Below are positions 27,802 through 36,061 of a stretch of DNA of 64,000 bases, one piece after another (positions within the stretch are counted from its first letter, which is position 1; each line of letters starts with the position of its first letter). The stretch covers positions 62,001 to 126,000 of the forward strand of contig JAWLGP010000007.1 of NCBI GenBank assembly GCA_041685045.1, written 5' to 3'. The DNA comes from Thiohalomonas sp041685045 (GTDB taxonomy: Bacteria; Pseudomonadota; Gammaproteobacteria; Thiohalomonadales; Thiohalomonadaceae). The notes under the pieces are model-generated. The model was not told where the DNA came from. It saw nothing but the letters and a program-made list of their open reading frames with translations, and made no database searches. A program made the translations under genes and the position numbers.

Positions 27802-27944
27802 TTCAACAGGATTAACAGGATTGTTTCAGGATGAACAGGAAAAAACGCGGGTTGAGAACAATAAACTCTGTTCAACCCGACCCGGGTTCTCGCCTTTCAT
27901 TCCATTCCTGTCGATCCTGAAAAATCATGTTAATCCTGTGAAAT
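27802..27944. repeat. Family A inverted-repeat element between kdsD and kdsC
   Basis: A left arm at 27802-27841 (TTCAACAGGATTAACAGG ... TTTCAGGATGAACAGGAA) is matched by an inverted right arm at 27905-27944, with a few mismatches and one single-base gap. The short interior carries its own hairpin, CGGGTTGA (27848-27855) against TCAACCCG (27872-27879). The same modules occur at 16114-16178 and 34088-34362. It splits the otherwise tight kds-lpt operon. Confidence 0.82.
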
Positions 27945-27976
27945 GGGACTACTACGACGTCGAACCAGGGAAAGGG

Positions 27977-28960
27977 TCAAACCACGCCGGCGCGCAGCAG
28001 GTCGTGCATGTTGAGGGCGCCGACCACCTTGCGGTCGGCGTCCACCACCGGCAGGGCGTTGATGCTGCGCTTCTCCATGATCCGCAGCGCCTCGGCCGCC
28101 AGTAGCCCCGGCGGCACGGTGACGCAGTCGTGATGCATCACGTCGGCAATGGCCAAATCGGCAAACCGCATCTCGCCGTGATCGAGTAGGCGACGCAGGT
28201 CGCCGTCGGTAAAGATCCCGCAAATGCGGCCGCCGGCGTCAACCACCGTGGTCATGCCCAGGCCTTTGCGTGTCATCTCCAGTAACGCCTCGGACAGGGT
28301 GGCGTCCGCCGCCACCTGCGGCGTCGCCTCGCCCGTGTGCATCAGGTCGTCGATGCGCAGCAGCAGGCGTCGGCCCAGGGCGCCGGCCGGGTGCGACAGC
28401 GCGAAGTCCTCGGCGGTGAAGCCGCGCGCTTCGAGCAGGGCGACCGCCAGGGCATCACCCATCGCCAGGGTCGCCGTGGTGCTGGCTGTGGGCGCCAGGC
28501 CCAGTGGACACGCCTCCTTGACGACACTGACGTCAATATGCACGCTGGCTGCCGTTGCCAAGCGCGACGCCGGCCGTCCTGTCAATGCGATCAGCGGCAC
28601 CCCCAGTCGCTTGATGATGGGGAGTATGGTCAGCAACTCCTCGGTCTCTCCGGAGTTGGACAAAGCCATGACCACGTCCTTGCCGGTGATCATGCCGAGA
28701 TCGCCGTGGCTCGCCTCGCCGGGATGAACGTAAAACGCCGGGGTACCGGTGCTGGCCAGCGTGGCGGCAATCTTGGCACCGATATGGCCTGACTTGCCCA
28801 TGCCGGTGACCACGACCCGCCCCTCGCAGCCGAGCATGAGCCCGCAGGCACGGGCAAAGCCGGCATCCACCCGCTCCGCCAGCACCGAGACCGCCCGGGC
28901 CTCGGTATCGAGGACGGCGCGGCCGAGTTCGCACAGGCGCCTTTCGCTCACTTCGGTCAC
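27977..28960 (-). CDS. kdsD: Arabinose-5-phosphate isomerase
   Basis: 327-residue isomerase that turns ribulose-5-phosphate into arabinose-5-phosphate, the first step of Kdo synthesis. The SIS domain (about 1-200) has VVTGMGKSGHIGAKIAATLASTG in parts, FYVHPGEASHGDLGMI and SNSGETEELL. Two CBS domains follow (about 205-325). The length is the usual ~328. It ends 230 bases before kdsC, with a family A repeat element between them, whereas these genes are normally adjacent. Confidence 0.95.
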   Translation of the reverse strand: MTEVSERRLCELGRAVLDTEARAVSVLAERVDAGFARACGLMLGCEGRVVVTGMGKSGHIGAKIAATLASTGTPAFYVHPGEASHGDLGMITGKDVVMALSNSGETEELLTILPIIKRLGVPLIALTGRPASRLATAASVHIDVSVVKEACPLGLAPTASTTATLAMGDALAVALLEARGFTAEDFALSHPAGALGRRLLLRIDDLMHTGEATPQVAADATLSEALLEMTRKGLGMTTVVDAGGRICGIFTDGDLRRLLDHGEMRFADLAIADVMHHDCVTVPPGLLAAEALRIMEKRSINALPVVDADRKVVGALNMHDLLRAGVV

Positions 28961-28965
28961 GCCGT

Positions 28966-29166
28966 CTATGCCTCCGGGTAGCCGAGTTCGCTCAGCTTGG
29001 CCGCCAATTGGGCACGGTCCAGGTTCTCACCCTTCACCACCACCTGACCGCCATCGATGGTCACCTCGACCTCGGCGACGCCGGACAGCGTCTTCAAGCC
29101 ATTTTGCACGTTGCTCACGCAACCGCCGCACTTGATGTTCTTGACCGTAAACTGTTCCGTTTGCAT
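28966..29166 (-). CDS. Heavy-metal-associated domain protein (CopZ-like)
   Basis: 66-residue single HMA domain. The ATG at 29166 gives MQTEQFTVKNIKCGGCVSNV with a metal-binding pair of cysteines in CGGC, where typical copper chaperones have CxxC preceded by MTC. The beta-alpha-beta-beta-alpha-beta pattern continues with VAEVEVTIDGGQVVVKG and LAAKLSELGYPEA. It is five bases upstream of kdsD on the same strand. No copper ATPase or regulator is nearby, so its partner is unknown. Confidence 0.88.
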   Translation of the reverse strand: MQTEQFTVKNIKCGGCVSNVQNGLKTLSGVAEVEVTIDGGQVVVKGENLDRAQLAAKLSELGYPEA

Positions 29167-29289
29167 GTTTTGTGTCCTCCGACCGTAAGGACCCCCGGTC
29201 AGGCGGTATTGTGCCAAGCCAGTGCCGACCGGTAGGTGATGTTGCCCGCGCCTTTGCCGACGAGCCGTGAACTGCCAAGCAGGATGGCA

Positions 29290-30069
29290 TCACTCGCCAT
29301 TCGGGTCCATGACCGGTTCCTCCTCCGGCGCCAACGGATCGAACTCGGGGTCGTCCAGCAGCGGGTCGAACTCATCCAGCGGCGGGTTGCCGTCATGGAT
29401 CTCGTACCGGCGCTTCTGCAGGTAGGCGTCGCGCAGGAAGGTGTACGGGTCCAGGGCCGCCTCCTCCAGCACCCGACCGGCGCGCAGGAGGCCGGCGCGG
29501 GTATCCACGGCCTCAATGGCAATCAGGCTCCAGCGGGTCCGGTCGTGGTCGACCCGGTAGACTGGGTAGACCTCGGCGTCCGGCAGGCGGCCGATGCCGT
29601 CGCGAATCGTGCTCGGCCCCAGAAACGGCAGAACCAGATAGGGGCCCGGGCCTACCCCCCAGTAGCCCAGGGTCTGCCCGAAGTCCTCGTTGTGCTTGGG
29701 CATGTCCATATGGCTGGCGACGTCGAAAATGCCCCCGAGCCCAACCGTGGAGTTGAAAGCGATCCGTCCCAGGTCGGAGGCGGCCTGCTGTCCCTTGAGC
29801 TGAAACACATCGTTGAGCAGGACCACCACGTCGCCCAGATTGCTGAAAAAGTTGCTGATGCCGCGGTTGACCGGTCGCGGCACCACTTTCTGGTAGCCTT
29901 CGGCGACCGGCTTGGCGATAGCGCGGTCGAAGGCGTCATTGAAGCGGTACATGGTGCGATTGAAACCCTCGAGGGGGTCTCGCTCGTCACGCGGTTCCGA
30001 TACCGTGGCACAGCCGGCCAGGAGCAGCAGCAGGGTGGCGGCAACGAGCCGCAATGGCATGGTGGACAC
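29290..30069 (-). CDS. mlaA: Outer-membrane phospholipid asymmetry lipoprotein MlaA
   Basis: 259-residue MlaA/VacJ lipoprotein that removes mislocalised phospholipids from the outer leaflet and passes them to MlaC. The lipobox LAGC places the lipidated cysteine at residue 20. Signature stretches are DPLEGFNRTMYRFNDAFDRA, FFSNLGDVVVLLNDVFQLK, DFGQTLGYWGVGPGPYLVLP and FLGPSTIRDGIG. The acidic, proline-rich C-terminal tail is variable in the family. The inner-membrane Mla genes lie about 1 kb away on the other strand. Confidence 0.95.
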   Translation of the reverse strand: MSTMPLRLVAATLLLLLAGCATVSEPRDERDPLEGFNRTMYRFNDAFDRAIAKPVAEGYQKVVPRPVNRGISNFFSNLGDVVVLLNDVFQLKGQQAASDLGRIAFNSTVGLGGIFDVASHMDMPKHNEDFGQTLGYWGVGPGPYLVLPFLGPSTIRDGIGRLPDAEVYPVYRVDHDRTRWSLIAIEAVDTRAGLLRAGRVLEEAALDPYTFLRDAYLQKRRYEIHDGNPPLDEFDPLLDDPEFDPLAPEEEPVMDPNGE

Positions 30070-30168
30070 GGCCCTTTTCCTTATTGTTTGGCCTTTCGCT
30101 GAAGTCGCGCATTATCCGCAGGCGCCGGCCGCCGGATCAAGCTCGGGGGCGCGATCCGGTGGGGTGGG

Positions 30169-30354
30169 TTACCGGGATTCGGTGCGGGTGGCACCGCAGC
30201 GGTGGCAGCGCCAAAGGGTGACCAGACGCCCCTGTTTGACGTCGAAGGGGCGCTCCTTGGCGGCCTCCCATTTGTGAAAGCCGTGCCGGCAGAGGGTCTT
30301 GCCCTTATTCTTGTCCTTTGCGCTCGGACGTTTGAATTGAACCACTTCGCCCAC
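30169..30354 (-). CDS. Small zinc-ribbon-like protein
   Basis: 61-residue protein from a GTG start at 30354 preceded by GAGGAACGAAC. It is Lys/Arg rich at the N-terminus (EVVQFKRPSAKDKNKGKTL) and carries CRHGFHKWE and, near the end, WRCHRCGATRTES. The CxxH...CxxC arrangement suggests one zinc-binding knuckle. The longer open frame upstream to 30786 is only the shadow of the divergent gene. Function unknown. Confidence 0.72.
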   Translation of the reverse strand: MGEVVQFKRPSAKDKNKGKTLCRHGFHKWEAAKERPFDVKQGRLVTLWRCHRCGATRTESR

Positions 30355-30425
30355 GTTCGTTCCTCGCTCGGGAATCGATGGCGACGGTATCATGAAAGGC
30401 CGCTTCCTACAGCGTAGAGGATCGC

Positions 30426-30935
30426 ATGCACATCGCCGCTTACGGCTGGGACCACGAGCCTTGGCAGGGGCGCTTCTATCCCGACGACCTGCCGGCCGCG
30501 TGGCGCCTCGGCTACTACGCCAACGAATTCCGTTCCGTGATCGTTCCCGCCGCGCATTGGGTGAGCGCCGACCGCGATGCGATCCGCGCCTGGTGTGGGG
30601 AGGTGACGGCCGATTTCCGCTTTTTTCCCGAACTCCCTCCCGGCGGCATCGAGGTGGACCGGGCGGACGCATTTGCCGCACACCTCGGTGGACTGGTTCC
30701 CGGTCCGTCGGTGCAGGCCGGAGCCCTGGCCATGCCGGGGCAACGCCCCCTTGCGGTGGGTTACTGTCCCTCCGATCCTGTCGCACCCCGAGAGCTGCGC
30801 CGATTGATCGACCAACTGGTCGCCGCGGCCGCCGGCGATTCCGCCCTGCTCTGGTGCGGGGACGGGCCCCATGTCCCGGAGCTGATGCGGGCGGCGCGGA
30901 CGATTATCGAGCTGTCTGGGATCGGTGAAGGATGA
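30426..30935 (+). CDS. Short DUF72-like protein of unknown function
   Basis: 169 residues. The beginning (AYGWDHEPWQGRFYPDDLPA and YYANEFRSVIVPA) follows the DUF72/YecE pattern 'GtsgW.y..W.g.FYP..lp...~l.~Ya..F~~vE'. The usual ~240-residue TIM barrel is shortened, and later family motifs are missing or weak. It is divergent from the zinc-ribbon gene and 112 bases before mlaF. The stop codon lies at the head of a GATGAGGCGTGAGGGGTGAG repeat. No function is proposed. Confidence 0.68.
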   Translation: MHIAAYGWDHEPWQGRFYPDDLPAAWRLGYYANEFRSVIVPAAHWVSADRDAIRAWCGEVTADFRFFPELPPGGIEVDRADAFAAHLGGLVPGPSVQAGALAMPGQRPLAVGYCPSDPVAPRELRRLIDQLVAAAAGDSALLWCGDGPHVPELMRAARTIIELSGIGEG

Positions 30936-30976
30936 GGCGTGAGGGGTGAGGCGTAGCCGCGTCGCCGCCTCACCCC
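30935..30976. repeat. Family E GTGAGGCGTGAGGGG-type repeat with hairpin
   Basis: GAGGCGTGAGGGGTGAGGCG is followed by its inverse CGCCTCACCCC, giving an 11-base perfect stem (GGGGTGAGGCG) with a 12-base loop. No T-run follows, so it is not a standard terminator. Related strings occur at the 3' end of darP (16346-16365) and, more loosely, at 34385-34415. Confidence 0.6.
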
Positions 30977-30980
30977 GCAG

Positions 30981-31009
30981 TTGACGCTCCCCCAACGATG
31001 TCCGACACT
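30981..31009 (+). promoter_or_regulatory. Candidate mla operon promoter
   Basis: TTGACG (30981-30986) and GACACT (31004-31009) with a 17-base spacer, 39 bases before mlaF. The -35 box is good and the -10 box is poor, so this is tentative. Confidence 0.38.
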
Positions 31010-31047
31010 TTGCGCCCACAACTAACTTAGAAAGGATTACGTCAGGG

Positions 31048-31868
31048 ATGCCCTCCGACGATTCGCCGTTGGTGAAGATCCGGGACCTGCATTTTGCGCG
31101 GGGCAGTAACGCGATCTTCGACGGCATCGACCTCGATATCCGCCGCGGCAGCGTCACCGCCATCATGGGGCCGAGCGGCACCGGCAAGACGACCCTGCTC
31201 AAGCTGATCGGCGGTCAGCTGCGCCCGGCGCGCGGCAGCATCCAGGTCGATGGTCTGGAGGTGCCGAAGCTGTCCCTCCGCGAGCTGTACCGGCTGCGCA
31301 AGCGGATGGGGATGCTGTTTCAGAGCGGTGCGCTGCTCACCGATCTGGACGTATTCGAAAATGTCGCCTTTCCCCTGCGTGAACACACCAATCTGCCCGA
31401 GTCGATGATTCGCGACCTGGTGCTGATAAAGCTCGAGGCGGTCGGCCTGCGCGGCGCGCGGGGCCTGAGCCCGGCCGAGTTGTCAGGGGGCATGGCGCGC
31501 CGTGTCGCCCTGGCTCGCGCCATCGCGCTGGACCCGATGATGATCATGTACGACGAGCCGTTCACCGGGCAGGACCCCATCTCCATGGGGGTGCTGGTCA
31601 AGCTGATTCGCGAGATCAACGACGCCCTCGGCCTGACCAGCATTATCGTCTCCCACGACGTGCAGGAGACCGCGGCCATTGCCGACTATATCTATCTCCT
31701 GTCCGAGGGCAAGGTGGTGGCCCATGGCACGCCGGACGGGCTGGAAAACTGCGATTCGGAGTGGGCCCAGCAGTTCATGAAGGCGCGGGCAGACGGGCCG
31801 GTGCCGTTTCATTACCGGGCCGACCCCTTTGTGGAGGACCTGCTGAGCGGGCGCGAGGAGGGGGGCCG

Positions 31869-31872
<4 letters not shown>
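31048..31872 (+). CDS. mlaF: Phospholipid ABC transporter ATP-binding protein MlaF
   Basis: 274-residue ATPase of the MlaFEDB complex that drives lipid movement between the membranes. Walker A is GPSGTGKTT, followed by MLFQSGALLTDLDVFENVAF with the family-typical Q-loop. The signature is LSGGMARRVALARAIAL and Walker B is MIMYDEPFTGQDP. The C-terminal extension beyond the switch region (HDVQETA) is normal for MlaF. AGAAAGGA lies upstream of the start. It overlaps mlaE by four bases. Confidence 0.96.
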
Positions 31873-32659
<787 letters not shown>

Positions 32660-32660
<1 letters not shown>

Positions 32661-33130
32661 TGCGGCAGTCGAGGACGATCGAGATTTGGGTGGGCCTGTT
32701 CGTGGCCGCGGGCCTGGCGGCCCTGTTTGTGTTGGCCATGCAGGTGAGCAACCTGACCGCGGTCAGCGGGGATGAGGGGTACGAAATCAAGGCGCGTTTC
32801 GAGAACATCAGCGGCCTCAAGGTGCGCTCGCCGGTGACCATGGCCGGGGTCCGCATCGGACGGGTGGTGGATATCGGCTTCGATCACGAGACCTACGAGG
32901 CGGTGGTCACCCTGCGCATCGACTCCGCTTTCGATCAGCTGCCGGATGACACCAGTGCGGCGGTGCTGACCTCCGGGCTGCTGGGCGAAAAATACGTGGG
33001 GCTGGAGCCGGGCGGCTCCTTCGATTACCTGTCCGACGGTGACCTCATCCAGTTGACCCAGTCCTCCCTGGTGCTGGAGCAGCTGATCGGCCAATTCCTG
33101 TTCAGTCAGGCGGAGAAGGGTGGGGAGTAA
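32660..33130 (+). CDS. mlaD: Phospholipid transport MCE protein MlaD
   Basis: 156-residue single-MCE-domain protein that forms the periplasmic hexameric ring of the Mla transporter. The N-terminal helix (about 10-28) is followed by the MCE motif YEIKARFENISGLKVRSPV and VRIGRVVDIGFD. GLLGEKYVGLEPGG is the family's 'G.~G.kyi.l.pG'. I use the ATG at 32660, which overlaps the mlaE stop by one base; a GTG one codon earlier is possible. Confidence 0.94.
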
Positions 33131-33131
33131 C

Positions 33132-33758
33132 ATGCTGCGCCGAATCTTGACGGTTTCGCTGCTTTGTTTGGGGCTGATTAGTGCCGGTTCGACCCATGCC
33201 GCCTCTGTTGAGGAGGCACAAGCGTTGGTGCGCCAGACCACCGAGTCGGTACTGCAGCGGCTGGAGCAGGACCGCGCAGCGCTCAAGGAGAACCGTGATG
33301 GGCTCTACGGCCTGATCGAAGACATCGTGCTGCCGCACTTCGATTTCGACGCGATGTCGCGCATGGTGCTGGCCAAGTACTGGCGCACCGCCACCCCGGT
33401 ACAGCGGGAGCGCTTCGTGAGCGAGTTCCGGGACCTGCTGGTGCGAACCTATGGCACCGCCTTGCTGGAATACACGGGGCAGGCGATCAACTACAAACCG
33501 GTTCACGCCTCCGACGACGCCCACCGGGTCAAGGTACCCACCGAAGTGGTCCCCGGCGAGGGCGGGCCGCCGATCCCGATTGTCTACAGCCTCTATGAAA
33601 AGGATGGGGCCTGGAAGGTCTATGACATCAGCGTGGACGGGGTGAGCCTGCTGCTAAATTACCGCAACAGCTATTCGACCAAGGTTCGCCAGCAAGGGCT
33701 GGATGCCCTGCTTGACGAGATGGCCGAGCACAACCGCGGCAAAGGGGGCGGGGCGTGA
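33132..33758 (+). CDS. mlaC: Periplasmic phospholipid-binding protein MlaC
   Basis: 208-residue lipid chaperone that shuttles phospholipid between MlaA and MlaD. The ATG at 33132 is preceded by GGGGAG; a GTG at 33120 is a weaker alternative. Signal peptide ends near residue 23 (THAAS). The mature part has the MlaC pattern: IVLPHFDFDAMSRMVLAKYW, FRDLLVRTYGTALLEY, VVPGEGGPPIPIVYSLYEKD and WKVYDISVDGVSLLLNYR, then a C-terminal GLDALLDEM helix. Confidence 0.95.
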   Translation: MLRRILTVSLLCLGLISAGSTHAASVEEAQALVRQTTESVLQRLEQDRAALKENRDGLYGLIEDIVLPHFDFDAMSRMVLAKYWRTATPVQRERFVSEFRDLLVRTYGTALLEYTGQAINYKPVHASDDAHRVKVPTEVVPGEGGPPIPIVYSLYEKDGAWKVYDISVDGVSLLLNYRNSYSTKVRQQGLDALLDEMAEHNRGKGGGA

Positions 33759-34102
33759 CGGCCGCCAGCGTCAAGTTGGGGCCGGATGGCTTGATGAATG
33801 TCAGCGGCGAGCTGACCTTCGACACCGTCGCCGCCACCTTGAAGCGCAGCCGTCCCCTTGTCGAACGGGGCAGCGGCCCGCTTCTCGTCGACCTGGCCGG
33901 CATCACCCGCACCGACAGCGCCGGTCTGGCCCTGCTCATCGAATGGGTGCGTCGCGCCAAGGCGGTGGGGCGCGAGCTCCGTTATGCCAACATGCCGGAA
34001 CAGATGCAGGCCATCGCCCGTGTCAGCGACCTGGACCACCTGTTTCCGCAAGACGGCACGGGGGCGGGAGATTTAGGCGACGGTCCCATTCAACAGGATT
34101 AA
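33755..34102 (+). CDS. mlaB: STAS-domain protein MlaB
   Basis: 115-residue STAS-domain subunit that stabilises MlaF. The GTG start overlaps the mlaC stop (GTGA). It has LMNVSGELTFDTVAATL and the STAS core LLVDLAGITRTDSAGLALLIEW, including the DSAG loop, then ELRYANMPEQMQAIARV. The last four residues (Ile-Gln-Gln-Asp) and the TAA stop are encoded by the left arm of a family A repeat that starts at 34088. The native C-terminus may therefore have been replaced. Confidence 0.93.
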   Translation: MTAASVKLGPDGLMNVSGELTFDTVAATLKRSRPLVERGSGPLLVDLAGITRTDSAGLALLIEWVRRAKAVGRELRYANMPEQMQAIARVSDLDHLFPQDGTGAGDLGDGPIQQD

Positions 34103-34362
34103 CAGGATGTTTTCAGGATTAACAGGATGGAATAATGCGAAAACCACATTTTGAAACTGTTTGAGGCCAGCTCAACCCGGTATGCGCGTATGACTCTTTC
34201 TTGGTGTAAGTTATTGAAATGATAGGTGCATTTCGGCGCAGTCTGTTTTGAGCGCTTACAGTGGGCTTCACAAAACGGAGCCGTCGACATGCACTTGCCC
34301 TGACCCCAGCAAATTGGCCTTATCCTGTTAATCCTGAAAAAATCCTGTTAATCCTGTTGAAT
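34088..34362. repeat. Family A element with 41-base terminal inverted repeats
   Basis: Left arm 34088-34128 and right arm 34322-34362 are inverted copies with one mismatch in 41 bases. Each arm has two ACAGGATTAACAGGAT-like modules around a TTTTCAGG centre. The 193-base interior is less G+C rich than its surroundings, codes for nothing convincing and contains CTCAACCCG (34171-34179), the inverse of the CGGGTTGAG module in the other copies. It fills most of the 390-base gap between mlaB and ibaG; 34363-34492 holds only a CTCGTCCCTCGCTCCTCG stretch and the ibaG leader. Confidence 0.88.
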
Positions 34363-34492
34363 CCGATTATCGAGCGGCTGGCCTTCGCCCCTCGTCCCTC
34401 GCTCCTCGCCCCTGTCTTCCTGGGTTACATCTTCCCCCGCCAGTCGGTATCATGAGCGGCTATTTCCCCACAGGTGACGGAACCAGACGAGC

Positions 34493-34747
34493 ATGCAACC
34501 CGAAGAGGTCCAGCGACTGATCGAGGCCGGTCTGCCCGGCTGCGAAGTCCGCGTCAGCGGCGACGGCAGCCACTTCGACGTAGTGGTGGTCGGCGACGTG
34601 TTCGAGGGAAAGTCCATGGTCGATGAACAGCGCATGGTGTACGCGACACTGGGGGACAACATCACCTCCGGTGCGATTCACGCCATCAACATCAAATGCC
34701 ATACGCCCGCCGAGTGGGCGACGGTCAGCAAGCTGCAGATTCGCTAG
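34493..34747 (+). CDS. ibaG: BolA-family protein IbaG
   Basis: 84-residue BolA-like protein, an acid-stress-linked partner of monothiol glutaredoxins in iron-sulfur handling. The family fold is shown by MQPEEVQRLIEAGLPGCEV, the VSGDGSHFDVVVVGDVFEGK strand-turn region with its conserved histidine, and MVDEQRMVYATLGDNITSGAIHA in parts. Position just before murA is conserved with E. coli. Confidence 0.94.
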   Translation: MQPEEVQRLIEAGLPGCEVRVSGDGSHFDVVVVGDVFEGKSMVDEQRMVYATLGDNITSGAIHAINIKCHTPAEWATVSKLQIR

Positions 34748-34759
34748 GCGCCAGCATCC

Positions 34760-36061
34760 ATGGACAAACTCATTATTACCGGTGGCGGCGCCTTGAGTGG
34801 CGAGGTGCGTATCGCCGGCGCCAAGAACGCCGCGCTGCCAATCCTTGCCGCCACGCTGCTCGCCGAAGATCCGGTTACGGTCTGCAACGTCCCCCATCTG
34901 CACGACATCACCACCACCATGGAGCTGTTGGGCAACATGGGCGTGGACCTGGTGATCGACGAGAAGATGAACATCGAGGTGCATTCCTCGACCATCCGCA
35001 ATTTCTACGCGCCCTACGAACTGGTGCGCACCATGCGCGCCTCCATCCTGGTGCTGGGACCGCTGCTGGCTCGCTTCGGTCGTGCCGAAGTCTCGCTGCC
35101 CGGCGGCTGCGCCATCGGCTCGCGGCCGGTCAATCTCCACATCGGCGGCCTGCAGCAGATGGGGGCCGACATCAAGGTGGAGAACGGCTACATCAAGGCG
35201 CGTCACACCGGCCGCCTGAAGGGCTGCAAGCTGGTGATGGATCTGGTGTCGGTGACCGGTACCGAGAACCTGATGATGGCGGCCTCACTGGCCGAGGGGA
35301 CCACCGTGATCGAAAACGCCGCGCGCGAGCCGGAGGTGGTCGACCTGGCGCATTTCCTCAATATGCTCGGCGCCCGAATTTCCGGCGCCGGAACCGACAC
35401 CATTGTGGTTGAAGGCGTCGAGACGCTGAGCGGGGGGCGCTATTGCGTATTGCCGGATCGGATCGAGACCGGCACCTATCTGGTGGCCGCCGCGATCACC
35501 GGAGGTCGGGTCAAGATCAAGGACACGCGTCCCGACCTGCTGGACGCGGTGCTCTCCAAACTGCGCGAAGCCGGGGCGTTGATCGAGACCGGCGACGACT
35601 GGATCAGCCTCGACATGCAGGGCCGCCGGCCGCGGGCGGTGGATGTCTATACCGCGCCGTATCCCGCCTTTCCGACCGACATGCAGGCGCAGTTCACCGC
35701 CCTGAACTGCATCGCCGAAGGCGCGGCAACCATCACCGAAACGGTGTTCGAGAACCGCTTCATGCACGTGCAGGAACTCCAGCGCATGGGCGCCAACATC
35801 CGCCTGGAGGGCAACACAGCGGTCATTCGCGGGGTCGACAAACTGACCGCGGCACCGGTGATGGCCACCGACCTGCGTGCCTCTGCCAGCCTGGTGCTGG
35901 CCGGTCTGGTCGCCGAGGGCGAAACCATCGTCGACCGCATCTATCACATCGACCGCGGCTACGACTGTATCGAAGAGAAGTTATCCGGTCTCGGCGCCTG
36001 CATCCGCCGGGTGCCCGAACACCAGTTCCGACGGAGCGCCATGCTCGACGTGATGCCATGA
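34760..36061 (+). CDS. murA: UDP-N-acetylglucosamine 1-carboxyvinyltransferase
   Basis: First committed enzyme of peptidoglycan synthesis: transfers enolpyruvate from PEP to UDP-GlcNAc in the cytoplasm. 433 residues. The catalytic cysteine targeted by fosfomycin is C117 in SLPGGCAIGSRPVNLH. KNAALPILAATLL (22-34) and AYPAFPTDMQAQ-type PYPAFPTDMQAQFTALNC are the other family blocks. It is about 14 residues longer than E. coli MurA, with the extra at the C-terminus (CIRRVPEHQFRRSAMLDVMP). The stop overlaps hisG by four bases. Confidence 0.96.
   Translation: MDKLIITGGGALSGEVRIAGAKNAALPILAATLLAEDPVTVCNVPHLHDITTTMELLGNMGVDLVIDEKMNIEVHSSTIRNFYAPYELVRTMRASILVLGPLLARFGRAEVSLPGGCAIGSRPVNLHIGGLQQMGADIKVENGYIKARHTGRLKGCKLVMDLVSVTGTENLMMAASLAEGTTVIENAAREPEVVDLAHFLNMLGARISGAGTDTIVVEGVETLSGGRYCVLPDRIETGTYLVAAAITGGRVKIKDTRPDLLDAVLSKLREAGALIETGDDWISLDMQGRRPRAVDVYTAPYPAFPTDMQAQFTALNCIAEGAATITETVFENRFMHVQELQRMGANIRLEGNTAVIRGVDKLTAAPVMATDLRASASLVLAGLVAEGETIVDRIYHIDRGYDCIEEKLSGLGACIRRVPEHQFRRSAMLDVMP

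Noticed and set aside
34099..34455. Two ~63-residue frames inside and beside the family A element
   Set aside because: They start or end in the repeat arms, have no ribosome binding site and no recognisable composition; treated as non-coding.
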